Shown in pieces: positions 26,581 to 34,751 of a DNA stretch of 61,412 nt. The translations under genes were made by a program, and so were the position numbers. The stretch comes from PUPG01 sp041686485 (GTDB taxonomy: Bacteria; Bacteroidota; Bacteroidia; Bacteroidales; UBA7960), in contig JAWLDT010000008.1 in assembly GCA_041686485.1 (NCBI GenBank), positions 1-61,412 on the forward strand, given 5' to 3'. A model generated the notes under the pieces. That model was not told the origin of the DNA. It made no database searches and worked only from the letters and a program-made list of their open reading frames with translations. Within the stretch, counting starts at the first letter, position 1; every line of letters begins with the position of its first letter.

Positions 26581-27852
26581 TTACAAGCCAAACTCTTTCT
26601 TAATGGTATCCACGTAATCCAGTTTTTCCCAGGTAAAGGTTTCTACCTCTTTTCTGTCACCATTCACATAAACTACTTTCCTGCCCGGATTTCTTCCCAT
26701 GTGGCCATAAGCAGCTGTTTCCTGGAATATGGGGTTTTTCAGACCGAAACGGTTAACAATCGCATTTGGCCGAAGATCAAATAATTTGTAGATCTTTTCG
26801 CCAATCTGTTCATTCGAAAGTGTCACATTCGGTCTCTTGGTATTCACAAACAGGCCAACGGGGTCCGCAACACCAATGGCATAAGCGAGCTGTATCTCAA
26901 CTTCATCGGCAACACCGGCAGCCACCATGTTTTTCGCAATATGGCGGGCAGCATAAGCTGCGGAACGGTCCACTTTTGAAGAGTCCTTGCCGGAGAAGGC
27001 ACCACCACCGTGACGGCCAAAGCCACCGTAGGTGTCGACAATGATTTTTCTTCCGGTAAGACCGGTGTCACCATGTGGTCCTCCAATAACAAACTTCCCT
27101 GTGGGGTTCACAAACAGTTTGTAATCATTATCGAAGAACTTCTGGACCTTCCCGGGATAAGTTGCTTTCACCCTGGGAATCAGGATATTTTCCACATCGG
27201 TTTCCAGACGTGCAAGCATCTCCTTATCGGCTTTATGTTGAGCATCTTTACCGGAAGAGCCGGGCTTAACGAAATCATCATGTTGGGTGGAAACCACGAT
27301 CGTATCAATACCGATGGGTGTGTCATCGTCATCGTACTTAAACGTTACCTGTGCTTTTGAATCGGGACGCAGATAGGGCATCTCGCCGCTGCCTTTACGA
27401 ATGGATGCCAGTTCTTTGACAATACGATGTGAAATATCCAGCGAATAGGGCATGTAGGTTTCGGTTTGATTGGTCGCAAAACCAAACATCATTCCCTGGT
27501 CACCAGCTCCCTGGGCTTCCTCGGAGTCTCTTTCCACTCCCTGGTAAATGTCGGGCGACTGCTCATGAATAGCGGTCAGCACACCGCAGGAATCCGCATC
27601 GAAACGATAATCGGGCTTGGTATAACCAATTTTGCGGATCACTTCCCGAACAAGGTCCTGTACTTCCACATAGGTATTGGTTGTAACCTCTCCGCCAACG
27701 AGACAGAGCCCTGTTGTCACAAATGTTTCGGCAGCACATTTGGAGTCCGGATCATTCTTAAGCAATTCATCCAAAACGGCATCTGAAATCTGATCTGCAA
27801 TCTTATCGGGATGCCCTTCCGATACAGATTCTGATGTAAATAAATAAGGCAT
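26581..27852 (-). CDS. metK: S-adenosylmethionine synthetase
   Basis: The 423-residue MetK makes SAM from methionine and ATP. It shows FTSESVSEGHPDKIADQISDA with the ATP/Mg ligands, GAGDQGMMFGFA, GRKIIVDTYGG and HGGGAFSGKDSSKVDRSAAY. Length matches Bacteroidota MetK, slightly longer than the E. coli form. It is in the cytoplasm. It is preceded by AhcY, with a long hairpin between them, and followed 138 bp later by adenosine kinase, so three consecutive steps of the SAM cycle are contiguous. Confidence 0.98.
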   Translation of the reverse strand: MPYLFTSESVSEGHPDKIADQISDAVLDELLKNDPDSKCAAETFVTTGLCLVGGEVTTNTYVEVQDLVREVIRKIGYTKPDYRFDADSCGVLTAIHEQSPDIYQGVERDSEEAQGAGDQGMMFGFATNQTETYMPYSLDISHRIVKELASIRKGSGEMPYLRPDSKAQVTFKYDDDDTPIGIDTIVVSTQHDDFVKPGSSGKDAQHKADKEMLARLETDVENILIPRVKATYPGKVQKFFDNDYKLFVNPTGKFVIGGPHGDTGLTGRKIIVDTYGGFGRHGGGAFSGKDSSKVDRSAAYAARHIAKNMVAAGVADEVEIQLAYAIGVADPVGLFVNTKRPNVTLSNEQIGEKIYKLFDLRPNAIVNRFGLKNPIFQETAAYGHMGRNPGRKVVYVNGDRKEVETFTWEKLDYVDTIKKEFGL

Positions 27853-27930
27853 GATATTCGTTTTTAAAAGTTGAAAAATATTTTAATGAATGACTTATGT
27901 AAACATTCTTAATGCTTACAACCAAAAAAT

Positions 27931-27995
27931 AACTGTCGGCGGCTTAACCCTAAATGTAAAGAAAAAATGCATTTAGGATCAAGCCCCCGGCAGTT
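27931..27995 (-). terminator. Long imperfect hairpin between ahcY and metK
   Basis: Arms at 27970-27995 and 27931-27956 (26 nt each) pair with three or four mismatches or G-U pairs around a 13-nt loop. On the minus strand the stem is followed by ATTTTTTGG. It starts 14 bp after the ahcY stop and ends 78 bp before metK. It reads as an intrinsic terminator or attenuator. The length is greater than most terminators. Confidence 0.7.
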
Positions 27996-28008
27996 GACAT
28001 TACAGTTA

Positions 28009-29433
28009 TTAATACCTGTAATGTTCTGACTTATAGGGTCCGTCAACCGGAACGCCAAGGTATTCTGCCTGTTCAGGCGTCATTCTGGTCAGACTTACAT
28101 TCAGGTGCTTCAGGTGAGCCAGCGCCACTTCCTCATCCAGTTTTTTCGGTAGCATATAAACACCGGGCTCACGGTTGCTTTGCCACAGATCAACTTGCGC
28201 CAGAACCTGGTTAGCAAAGGAGTTGCTCATCACAAATGATGAATGACCTGTAGCACACCCGAGGTTCACCAGGCGTCCTTCGGCAAGCAGAATGATGGAA
28301 TGGCCATCAGAAAACTCATACTCATCCACCTGTGGCTTGATGTTGATTTTCTTCACATCTTTAGCGACTTCAAGCTTTTCGACCTGAATCTCGTTATCGA
28401 AATGGCCGATGTTACAAACAATGGCCTTATCTTTCATCTTACGCATATGGTCTACGGTAAGCACATCCTTGTTACCGGTTGCTGTAACATAAATGTCGCC
28501 ATGATCCAGTACCTCTTCAATGGTTTTCACTTCATACCCTTCCATGGCCGCCTGCAATGCACAGATCGGATCCACTTCGGCTATAACGACTTTCGCACCC
28601 ATGCCGGCGAGTCCCTGCGCACAACCTTTACCAACACCACCAAATCCAAATACGACAGCGGTTTTACCCGCAATCATTACATCGGTAGCCCGTTTAATGC
28701 CGTCGATCAACGACTCCCGGTTGCCATAATTGTTATCAAACTTGGACTTGGTAACCGAGTCATTGACATTAATGGCAGGGAACAACAGTGTTCCGTCTTT
28801 TTCACGCTGATAGAGCCTGTGAACACCGGTAGTGGTCTCTTCGGATATACCTTTCAGCTTCTTCACAAGACGGTGCCACTTGTCGCTGTCCTGCTCCTGA
28901 ATGGATTTTAACCGCTTCAACAGGGCAATCTCATCCCACGCTTCGGCATCCTTCTCAAGAACAGAGGGATCGGTTTCAGCCTGATAACCATGTAAGACCA
29001 TCAGGGTAGCATCCCCACCATCGTCTACAATAAGGTCAGGACCCTCTCCTCCGGGAAATGTAAGGGCCTGTGCCGTGCACCACCAATATTCGTCAAGGGT
29101 CTCCCCTTTCCAGGCAAATACAGGCACACCCTCCTTGGCAACAGCAGCAGCCGCTTCGTCCTGCGTGGAAAAAATATTACAACTTGCCCAGCGAACGTCA
29201 GCGCCCAAAGCCTGCAAGGTTTCAATCAAAACTGCCGTCTGGGTGGTCATGTGCAAAGAGCCCATGATCTTAGCCCCTTTTAGCGGCTTTTCCTTTGCAT
29301 ATTTTTTTCTGAGCTCCATCATACCGGGCATCTCATGCTCGGCTAACCGGATATCTTTTCTGCCCAGCTCAGCAAGCTCAATGTCTTTAACTCGATAATT
29401 GATACTTCCATCAACTTTCTCTACTGTATTCAT
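28009..29433 (-). CDS. ahcY: Adenosylhomocysteinase
   Basis: This 474-residue enzyme hydrolyses S-adenosylhomocysteine to homocysteine and adenosine using bound NAD+. Evidence is the N-terminal LAEHEMPGMMELRKKY, GSLHMTTQTAVLIETL, and the NAD-binding loop VVFGFGGVGKGCAQGLAGMG near residue 262. Also present are VCNIGHFDNEI and the conserved C-terminus ending KSEHYRY, which reaches the neighbouring subunit's cofactor site. The length is normal for bacterial AhcY. Homocysteine feeds MetH at the other end of the array, and adenosine feeds the downstream kinase. A candidate -7 element lies upstream at 29535-29542. Confidence 0.98.
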   Translation of the reverse strand: MNTVEKVDGSINYRVKDIELAELGRKDIRLAEHEMPGMMELRKKYAKEKPLKGAKIMGSLHMTTQTAVLIETLQALGADVRWASCNIFSTQDEAAAAVAKEGVPVFAWKGETLDEYWWCTAQALTFPGGEGPDLIVDDGGDATLMVLHGYQAETDPSVLEKDAEAWDEIALLKRLKSIQEQDSDKWHRLVKKLKGISEETTTGVHRLYQREKDGTLLFPAINVNDSVTKSKFDNNYGNRESLIDGIKRATDVMIAGKTAVVFGFGGVGKGCAQGLAGMGAKVVIAEVDPICALQAAMEGYEVKTIEEVLDHGDIYVTATGNKDVLTVDHMRKMKDKAIVCNIGHFDNEIQVEKLEVAKDVKKINIKPQVDEYEFSDGHSIILLAEGRLVNLGCATGHSSFVMSNSFANQVLAQVDLWQSNREPGVYMLPKKLDEEVALAHLKHLNVSLTRMTPEQAEYLGVPVDGPYKSEHYRY

Positions 29434-29534
29434 GATGTTTTTTATTAATAAATGATTACTTGTTTTTATTTATGTTCTAATTATAGAAACAATAATTGTG
29501 GTAAAATGCCTTCCCGGCATTGAAAAATTTTGTA

Positions 29535-29542
29535 CAAATGTA
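29535..29542 (-). promoter_or_regulatory. Candidate -7 element upstream of ahcY
   Basis: On the minus strand this reads TACATTTG, an exact TAnnTTTG. No good TTTG is found about 19 bp upstream. Transcription would start near 29528 and leave a leader of about 95 nt. Confidence 0.28.
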
Positions 29543-29592
29543 TAGAAAGATATATAAATAACATGATGAAAATTAGGCTGTAACCTCCTGAC

Positions 29593-30426
29593 CTACTTCC
29601 TGAAATGAAAGATCCCCCAGGTCAGGTTTCCTGCCTTGCCGCCTTCTATCCAATGCTTTAAACCTTTTTTCATATTTTCAATATACTCCTGAGAAACGTA
29701 TCCATCCAGCTCGTCTTCCTTCTTCTCGGTCTCTTCCAGCACCCTGCTGTAATGGGTAACAAGGTGTTCGGCCAGTTCCTCGAAATTCATTTCCTTAAAT
29801 CCGGCCTTTTTACAGGCTTCACGATAGAGGGCCGGGGAACCAAGTGCAGATAGTTTGATCCTTTCATAGATCGGTTGCAGGACTGTTTTATCGCAGTTAT
29901 CCGTCTGCATCGGATCCGAGAATATAAAGTCGCCGCCCGGCTTTAGTAGCCTGTAGGCCTCGCTAACGACCTCCTGTTTTTTGTTGCTGTGCAAAATGGC
30001 ATCCTCCGACCATACGATGTCAAACTGTTCACCTTCAAGCGGCACATCATCATAGCTGCCATCTATAATATCGATCAGATGATCCAGGCCTTGCTCCCTG
30101 TTCATCTTACGTCCCCTTTCGTTTTCTGTCTCACTGAGATTGATAACCGTAATCCGGCATCCGAATTTTTTTGCCAGATGCCTGGCAGAGCCGGCAAAAC
30201 CACCACCAAAGTCAATAATTTTGGTGTTTTCATCAATCTTTGACGTATATGATGCAATACGATCAATGGCACGCCGACTGGCAAGGTAGATATCCTCATC
30301 ATCGCTGGCATATACGCCAAGATGAAGGTCCTCTCCGCCCCAAACCATATAATAAAAGTTATGGGCGTCCTGACTGTTATAATAGCTTCTGGCTACTTCA
30401 ATCTCACTGGCATATTGTTTACTCAT
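29593..30426 (-). CDS. Sarcosine/dimethylglycine N-methyltransferase (SDMT) family protein
   Basis: A 277-residue class I SAM methyltransferase. The N-terminal YYNSQDAHNFYYMVWGGEDLH (WGGED at 29-33), SAM motif I DFGGGFAG (72-79), SEDAILHS, FSDPMQTD and the C-terminal HWIEGGKAGNLTWG strongly resemble SDMT enzymes. Those enzymes convert sarcosine to dimethylglycine and dimethylglycine to glycine betaine using SAM. It has a strong ribosome-binding site (GGAGG at 30432-30436), unusual here. No partner glycine/sarcosine methyltransferase is in the window, so it may re-methylate partly demethylated glycine rather than start from glycine. That role is inferred from its place between an MttB/MtrH-type system and AhcY/MetK. 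Confidence 0.85.
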   Translation of the reverse strand: MSKQYASEIEVARSYYNSQDAHNFYYMVWGGEDLHLGVYASDDEDIYLASRRAIDRIASYTSKIDENTKIIDFGGGFAGSARHLAKKFGCRITVINLSETENERGRKMNREQGLDHLIDIIDGSYDDVPLEGEQFDIVWSEDAILHSNKKQEVVSEAYRLLKPGGDFIFSDPMQTDNCDKTVLQPIYERIKLSALGSPALYREACKKAGFKEMNFEELAEHLVTHYSRVLEETEKKEDELDGYVSQEYIENMKKGLKHWIEGGKAGNLTWGIFHFRK

Positions 30427-30431
30427 ATTTT

Positions 30432-30440
30432 CCTCCTTTA
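30432..30440 (-). promoter_or_regulatory. Strong Shine-Dalgarno site of the SDMT gene
   Basis: On the minus strand TAAAGGAGG ends five bases before the ATG. Most genes in this window have no recognisable Shine-Dalgarno site, as expected for Bacteroidota, so this perfect GGAGG stands out. Confidence 0.7.
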
Positions 30441-30528
30441 TTTTGTTGTTTACATTCGATACCTGTTCCGCTTTTTTATTTCACCCGAGCGGAAAAGGAA
30501 TATGGATTCACATCAGTATAGATATAGA

Positions 30529-31332
30529 TCAGGTATTATCTTCGAAAAGGCCTTCGCGATAAGCATTCATATACTTCTCACAAAACTGGTCTTGTCCGGC
30601 AAGCATTTCAGCCGCCACAATATTGGCCATCATCTTTTTGTCAAGCGGATTCATGATGGCAGCATTCAGGCCCTTGGTTATAGCCATCACCATAAATGTC
30701 TGATTGGCAAATTTCCTTTTGGGGATGCCAAACGAAATGTTGGAAAGACCACAAATGGTATTGACGCCTTTATATTCCTGGTGTATGCTTTCGATGGTAT
30801 TCAGGAACTCCATACCAAGTGTATCACCGGAACCGATAGGTTGAACAAGTGGGTCAACGTAAATATTTTCGATGGCCACATTGTTCTGAACCAGCCCATT
30901 TATAAGCCTGTCAGCGATCTTCATACGGTCGTCCCTGGTATAGGGCATCCCCTCGTCGCTCATGCACAGGGCGATAATTTTCACATCCGTTCCGCTGATC
31001 ACCGGCAATATGTTCTCGTACCGGTCCGATTCCAGGGAAATAGAATTGACCATGGGGGTTCCTTTGTGAACCTTGACGGCTTTTTCGATCACTTTCGGAT
31101 CTGGTGAGTCGATACAACAAGGCTTGTCAACATTGTCCTGAACAGTTTTTACGAGCCAATTCACATAATCGGACTCCTGTCCCACGAAAATTCCGGCATT
31201 GACATCGATAAAGTCGGCACCCGCATCAGCCTGTTCTTTAGCCACTTGTGCGACCATCTCCGCATTTTTCTCTTTAATCTCGTTTCTGATCTTCTTGCGA
31301 CTGGCATTGATCAGTTCTCCTACAATTTGCAT
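30529..31332 (-). CDS. MtrH/MtgA-like methyltetrahydrofolate:corrinoid-protein methyltransferase
   Basis: The 267-residue pterin-binding TIM barrel shows VGELINASRKKIRNEIKEKN, the pterin-site DAGADFIDVNAGIF, CCIDSPDPKVIEKAV, NSISLES and CGLSNISFGIPKRK. Length and motifs match AcsE/MtgA proteins. Those move a methyl group between a corrinoid protein and tetrahydrofolate. In glycine-betaine demethylation (MtgA) the direction is corrinoid to THF. It ends 102 bp before the SDMT gene and starts 13 bp after DUF1638. With the corrinoid protein and MttB homologs nearby, it completes the transfer to the folate pool. Confidence 0.9.
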   Translation of the reverse strand: MQIVGELINASRKKIRNEIKEKNAEMVAQVAKEQADAGADFIDVNAGIFVGQESDYVNWLVKTVQDNVDKPCCIDSPDPKVIEKAVKVHKGTPMVNSISLESDRYENILPVISGTDVKIIALCMSDEGMPYTRDDRMKIADRLINGLVQNNVAIENIYVDPLVQPIGSGDTLGMEFLNTIESIHQEYKGVNTICGLSNISFGIPKRKFANQTFMVMAITKGLNAAIMNPLDKKMMANIVAAEMLAGQDQFCEKYMNAYREGLFEDNT

Positions 31333-31345
31333 AGCTTGTTCTTTT

Positions 31346-32023
31346 TTATAAAAATTCTTTTTGAGAAACTGTTTTGTTGGGTTCTACATAGATAAAATCG
31401 TGGCCGTCATAAGGGCCAAAAAGTATTTTGTTAAAAAAATCATTGTTTGTTTCGTATTCGACAAATGTCTTGTCAAAATACCGGGCATTCTCTTTGGCTC
31501 TTTCCAGGCAGGCATCTTCATCTTCGCTGTCTCCGGAAGTATGGATATAACTGATATAGTTATAATTCCTGATTTCGTAACGGATGGCTTCCTCAGCCAT
31601 GTCGGCTCCTACCCTTTGGGTATATTCATTCTGCATCAGACCCAGTGGATCTTTTTGTTCCCGGATCCAGCCCCTTGTAAGATAATAGGTGCCCGGGCAG
31701 CGGTTAAACCGTTCCCGGTAGCTCTGGTTGCTTCCCATATACAGGGATATGCAATCATGTACACGCGGAATATAGAGTCCCTGAGCGGGGGCCTTCAAGT
31801 CGGTCACCGCATTGGAGCATAACCCGTAACCAAGGATAATACGGCCGTCTTCGGGGCCAACCTGGTCAAGCTTCTCCCGGAGTCTCTGCCTGAGGGTATC
31901 GGGAGACCGATGCAGGTTCTGGGGCAGGTAATGCACTTCAACCCCTTCGGCATCTCCCCTGAGGTGCTCCAGCTCCGGCTTAATGCCGGCACAGGCAACT
32001 ATGGTATGTTTTGGTTTAGCCAT
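31346..32023 (-). CDS. DUF1638-family protein linked to corrinoid methyltransferases
   Basis: This 225-residue cytoplasmic protein has the DUF1638 hallmark ILGYGLCSNAV (Cys69) and HDCISLYMGSNQSY (Cys91). Further cysteines are Cys11 in VACAGIK and Cys109 in RFNRCPG. Four such cysteines and a conserved His/Asp pair suggest metal or cofactor binding, but I cannot show it. The family is known mainly from genomic context beside MttB, corrinoid protein and ASKHA genes, and I know of no settled function. Here it sits 13 bp upstream of the MtrH-like gene and is probably co-transcribed with it. An assembly or activation factor for the corrinoid system is a hypothesis. Confidence 0.85.
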   Translation of the reverse strand: MAKPKHTIVACAGIKPELEHLRGDAEGVEVHYLPQNLHRSPDTLRQRLREKLDQVGPEDGRIILGYGLCSNAVTDLKAPAQGLYIPRVHDCISLYMGSNQSYRERFNRCPGTYYLTRGWIREQKDPLGLMQNEYTQRVGADMAEEAIRYEIRNYNYISYIHTSGDSEDEDACLERAKENARYFDKTFVEYETNNDFFNKILFGPYDGHDFIYVEPNKTVSQKEFL

Positions 32024-32100
32024 TAAATGATCCTTGTTTGTTCATAAGTTTGCCTCGCCATAAGCTCATGATTATAATCTGTAATAGCTAACAGTTTCAT

Positions 32101-32141
32101 GATGCCTGAAGCGCATATGACAATCGACTTTAGCAAGGATA
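32101..32141 (-). repeat. 41-nt dispersed repeat, copy B
   Basis: On the minus strand this matches copy A at 19794-19834 with one difference (TATCCTT versus TATCCTC). The two copies lie 12 kb apart in opposite orientation. Flanks beyond the 41 nt do not match well. Confidence 0.85.
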
Positions 32142-32225
32142 CGAAGACGCGAGAATGCGAAAACAGGCGCAAACTGCTATTGGATACCTCGTAACCCTTT
32201 AATATCTTATGTTTGTGATCTTTAT

Positions 32226-32256
32226 ACATTTAGACATTTAGACATTTAGACATTTA
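32226..32256. repeat. ACATTTAG tandem repeat (period 8)
   Basis: Three full ACATTTAG copies and a partial fourth. The same unit occurs at 15531-15554 near the other simple repeats. Confidence 0.8.
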
Positions 32257-32306
32257 TACTTTTCGACCTTTTTACAAAATCATAAATAAATGAATAAACT
32301 TATATA

Positions 32307-34337
32307 TTATGATTGTGTCATTTTTCTTTTATAGGCTGTTTTTCCTTGTTTCCGGTTCCGGTCGGATAATTTGGGATTACCAATAGCCCGGGCAACAAAC
32401 CTGAGCAGTGAAGCCTCCGTGGTACGGTCTACTTCCACAAAGCAATCGGTCGCTCCGGATTTTATTGCTGCCTCACGGGCTGAGCTTCTTGCCATCTCAA
32501 CCGCGTATTCGCAGCATTCGCTATAGTCGTCAAAGGTTTTGGTCTGATTGCCGCACTTGGCCATGTAATTATACTGTTCTTTGTTATCACGCAAAAATAC
32601 GATGGCTTCCCGCGTTTCGGATATGGACCCGGCTACTGCCCCAACCGCATTGGCAACATCAAAAAACTCGGGCAGGATGAATTTTGCATTGACCGTACGG
32701 GCAGCCCTTTTCAGAAAATGTTTGGCCGGTGCACCGGTACCCACAACCGGAAAACGTGAGTCGGCATCAATCGACAGAAAATAGTTATCGCTGTGCAATA
32801 TCTGCTGCAGCATCCATTTACCCCATTCGCCATCAACGGAAGCAGGCATACTGGATGGATCGGTGTTCTGGCAGGCCAGAAAGATAATGATCTCTTCCAC
32901 CAATACGTTTATGATTTTATTGAAAACCTCCTCCATGAAGACCTTTGGCTTCTTACCAAAAATACGGCAATAGTGTTCCATGGCTATAGCCGCCACCTCG
33001 CTGTCCCATAAGTCAAGGCTCTTTTCAACATGTAGCAGGTCAGACGGGGTTAAGGTGGAACACTCAATCTTTCCCTGCAGGATGAGGTCATCCATATTCA
33101 GGTGCTTCACATGGTATAACCCTGTTTTCTTAAGCAGACCCGACAGCCTGTGGGGCTTCCTGATCAGCTCTGTCACCTTTTTCTGTGTATCCGTCAGATT
33201 GTTGTATGTATCATCATCCAGTGATCCATGCAAATACCAGTATTCAATATCGGCGGGATTTTTGCCAACCATCGTTGCATTACGCAACTGCCATATCTCA
33301 TCACGAACGTTATCGTGATACATGGCAATTTGCGACAACGGCCTGACCCTGTCCGGACCTAACAGCAGGACGTTCTTATCGTTATGATGTATCCTGCTGT
33401 CGCAGCCCAGGCTGATGGTTCGTATTTTTGCAGCTTCCACTGCCGTTTTTGTATTGCCTACCCTGGCTCCATCGCCCGAAACCACCACCCGTGAATTTTC
33501 CACGAGGGCCATGTCCGTGGTGGTGCCACCCATATCGATCACCAGGGCATTGCTGTTATCCGCAAGGAAATAACCACCGATAGCACTGGCAGCCGGTCCT
33601 GACAATATAGTCTCCACCGGCTTTCGCACCGCCTCATCGGAAGACATCAAAGTGCCATCACCGCGAACAATCATCAGTGGGGCATCAATACCAAGCTCTG
33701 ACAGCGCTGCACTTACCGCATCAATAAAATCATGCATCACCGCCACCAGTGACGCGTTGATTGACGCCGTAGCAGCACGCTTGATCGAATCAAGCTTTGT
33801 CGACAACTGATGGGCCAATACCACCGGTAATGAGGTATGTTGTCCAATGATCTGAAAAGCCGCCTCCTCGTGTTCCGGGTTTAGCGGACTAAAATACCCT
33901 GACACGGCAATGGCGTCCACCTCCCCTTCTATGTCTTTCACCCATTCCCTGATGTTTTCGGTATCAAGCTTATCCAGGGGCTCACCCTGGGCATTATGTC
34001 CGCCCCGAATGTAGGCAACATGTTCGGCCGGCAGTTTATCCGCTAAGCCATAACTGTCAATCAGCGTTTTATCATATCCGATCAGCAGCAGGGCTGTTTT
34101 TCGATTCTTTCCTTCTGCTACGGTATTGGTGGCCAGGGTGCTGGAAATGCCTACCAGCTGAATACGATCCCCGGTTTCTAACTTCAGTTTTCGCAGAACC
34201 TTGATAACACCAACCTTGAGGTCTTCACGGGTGGTGAGCGACTTTGCCGCCGACATTACCCGGCGCGACACATAGTCCAGCAGCACACCATCGGTGTACG
34301 TCCCGCCTGTATTGATGCCTATCATGGTTCGTTTCAT
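32307..34337 (-). CDS. Hydantoinase/oxoprolinase-type ASKHA ATPase in the corrinoid methyltransferase cluster
   Basis: A 676-residue HyuA-like protein. The ASKHA phosphate-1 motif is GINTGGTYTDGVLLD at the N-terminus, phosphate-2 is VIDMGGTTTDMALVEN, and an adenosine motif VVGTGAPAKHFL lies near the C-terminal third. RamA-type reductive activators of corrinoid proteins are also ASKHA-like but carry an iron-sulfur region. I see no CxxC-rich ferredoxin motif here. Related proteins recur next to MttB and DUF1638 genes, so an ATP-dependent activation role is plausible. Hydrolysis of a cyclic amide is the alternative. I chose ATG 34337. An upstream TTG (34364) would start inside the tandem repeat. 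Confidence 0.8.
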   Translation of the reverse strand: MKRTMIGINTGGTYTDGVLLDYVSRRVMSAAKSLTTREDLKVGVIKVLRKLKLETGDRIQLVGISSTLATNTVAEGKNRKTALLLIGYDKTLIDSYGLADKLPAEHVAYIRGGHNAQGEPLDKLDTENIREWVKDIEGEVDAIAVSGYFSPLNPEHEEAAFQIIGQHTSLPVVLAHQLSTKLDSIKRAATASINASLVAVMHDFIDAVSAALSELGIDAPLMIVRGDGTLMSSDEAVRKPVETILSGPAASAIGGYFLADNSNALVIDMGGTTTDMALVENSRVVVSGDGARVGNTKTAVEAAKIRTISLGCDSRIHHNDKNVLLLGPDRVRPLSQIAMYHDNVRDEIWQLRNATMVGKNPADIEYWYLHGSLDDDTYNNLTDTQKKVTELIRKPHRLSGLLKKTGLYHVKHLNMDDLILQGKIECSTLTPSDLLHVEKSLDLWDSEVAAIAMEHYCRIFGKKPKVFMEEVFNKIINVLVEEIIIFLACQNTDPSSMPASVDGEWGKWMLQQILHSDNYFLSIDADSRFPVVGTGAPAKHFLKRAARTVNAKFILPEFFDVANAVGAVAGSISETREAIVFLRDNKEQYNYMAKCGNQTKTFDDYSECCEYAVEMARSSAREAAIKSGATDCFVEVDRTTEASLLRFVARAIGNPKLSDRNRKQGKTAYKRKMTQS

Positions 34338-34353
34338 GCGTATATTTTTTTGT

Positions 34354-34513
34354 ACGCAGCCCAAGTGCTGCGGCTACCATAGCATTTTTTATACATGGTA
34401 GTTTGGCCGAAGACACGCAGCCCAAGTGCTGCGGCTACCATAGCATTTTTTATACATGGTAGTTTGGCCGAAGACACGCAGCCCAAGTGCTGCGGCTACC
34501 TCTGCCTCTTTTT
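34354..34513. repeat. 61-bp tandem repeat, left part
   Basis: Unit starts at 34354, 34415 and 34476, so the period is exactly 61 bp. Each unit contains the small palindrome CGCAGC-CCAAGT-GCTGCG and a longer-range GGTAG/CTACC pairing on the minus strand. The third unit departs after GGCTACC into CTCTGCCTCTTTTT and then runs into the N gap. Confidence 0.9.
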
Positions 34514-34613
34514 NNNNNNNNNNNNNNNNNNNNNNNNNNNNNNNNNNNNNNNNNNNNNNNNNNNNNNNNNNNNNNNNNNNNNNNNNNNNNNNNNNNNNNN
34601 NNNNNNNNNNNNN
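34514..34613. other. 100-N assembly gap
   Basis: A block of exactly 100 N. The 99 bases before it (34415-34513) are identical to the 99 bases after it (34614-34712), so it probably joins two overlapping contig ends rather than marking missing sequence. Confidence 0.95.
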
Positions 34614-34712
34614 ACGCAGCCCAAGTGCTGCGGCTACCATAGCATTTTTTATACATGGTAGTTTGGCCGAAGACACGCAGCCCAAGTGCTGCGGCTACCT
34701 CTGCCTCTTTTT
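34614..34712. repeat. 61-bp tandem repeat, right part
   Basis: Unit starts at 34614 and 34675 with the same 61-bp period. The last unit ends in CTCTGCCTCTTTTT like the unit left of the gap, but here continues into ATATATGGCAGG and the palindromes. Confidence 0.9.
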
Positions 34713-34719
34713 ATATATG

Positions 34720-34743
34720 GCAGGCCGGCCAAGTCCGGCCTGC
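34720..34743. repeat. REP-like palindrome
   Basis: Perfect 9-bp arms GCAGGCCGG/CCGGCCTGC enclose a CCAAGT loop, the same six bases found in the loop of the 61-bp repeat's palindrome. It may be a repetitive extragenic palindrome. Confidence 0.7.
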
Positions 34744-34751
34744 AACTGTGG

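Larger units (their letters stand above)
32024..32306. repeat. Intergenic region with dispersed and tandem repeats
   Basis: This gap within the methyl-transfer array holds copy B of the 41-nt repeat (32101-32141). It also holds a period-8 ACATTTAG tandem at 32226-32256 (three full copies and a partial one). No gene was recognised. A short minus-strand frame across the repeat is not supported. Confidence 0.6.

Noticed and set aside
34338..34364. Earlier TTG start for the ASKHA protein
   Set aside because: It lies in the tandem repeat. ATG 34337 places the GINTGGTYTDG motif at the N-terminus as expected.
34354..34712. Tandem repeat read as a CRISPR array or repeat protein
   Set aside because: Units are contiguous with no variable spacers, and 61 bp is not a multiple of three. 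Long frames result from the repeat and the N run.
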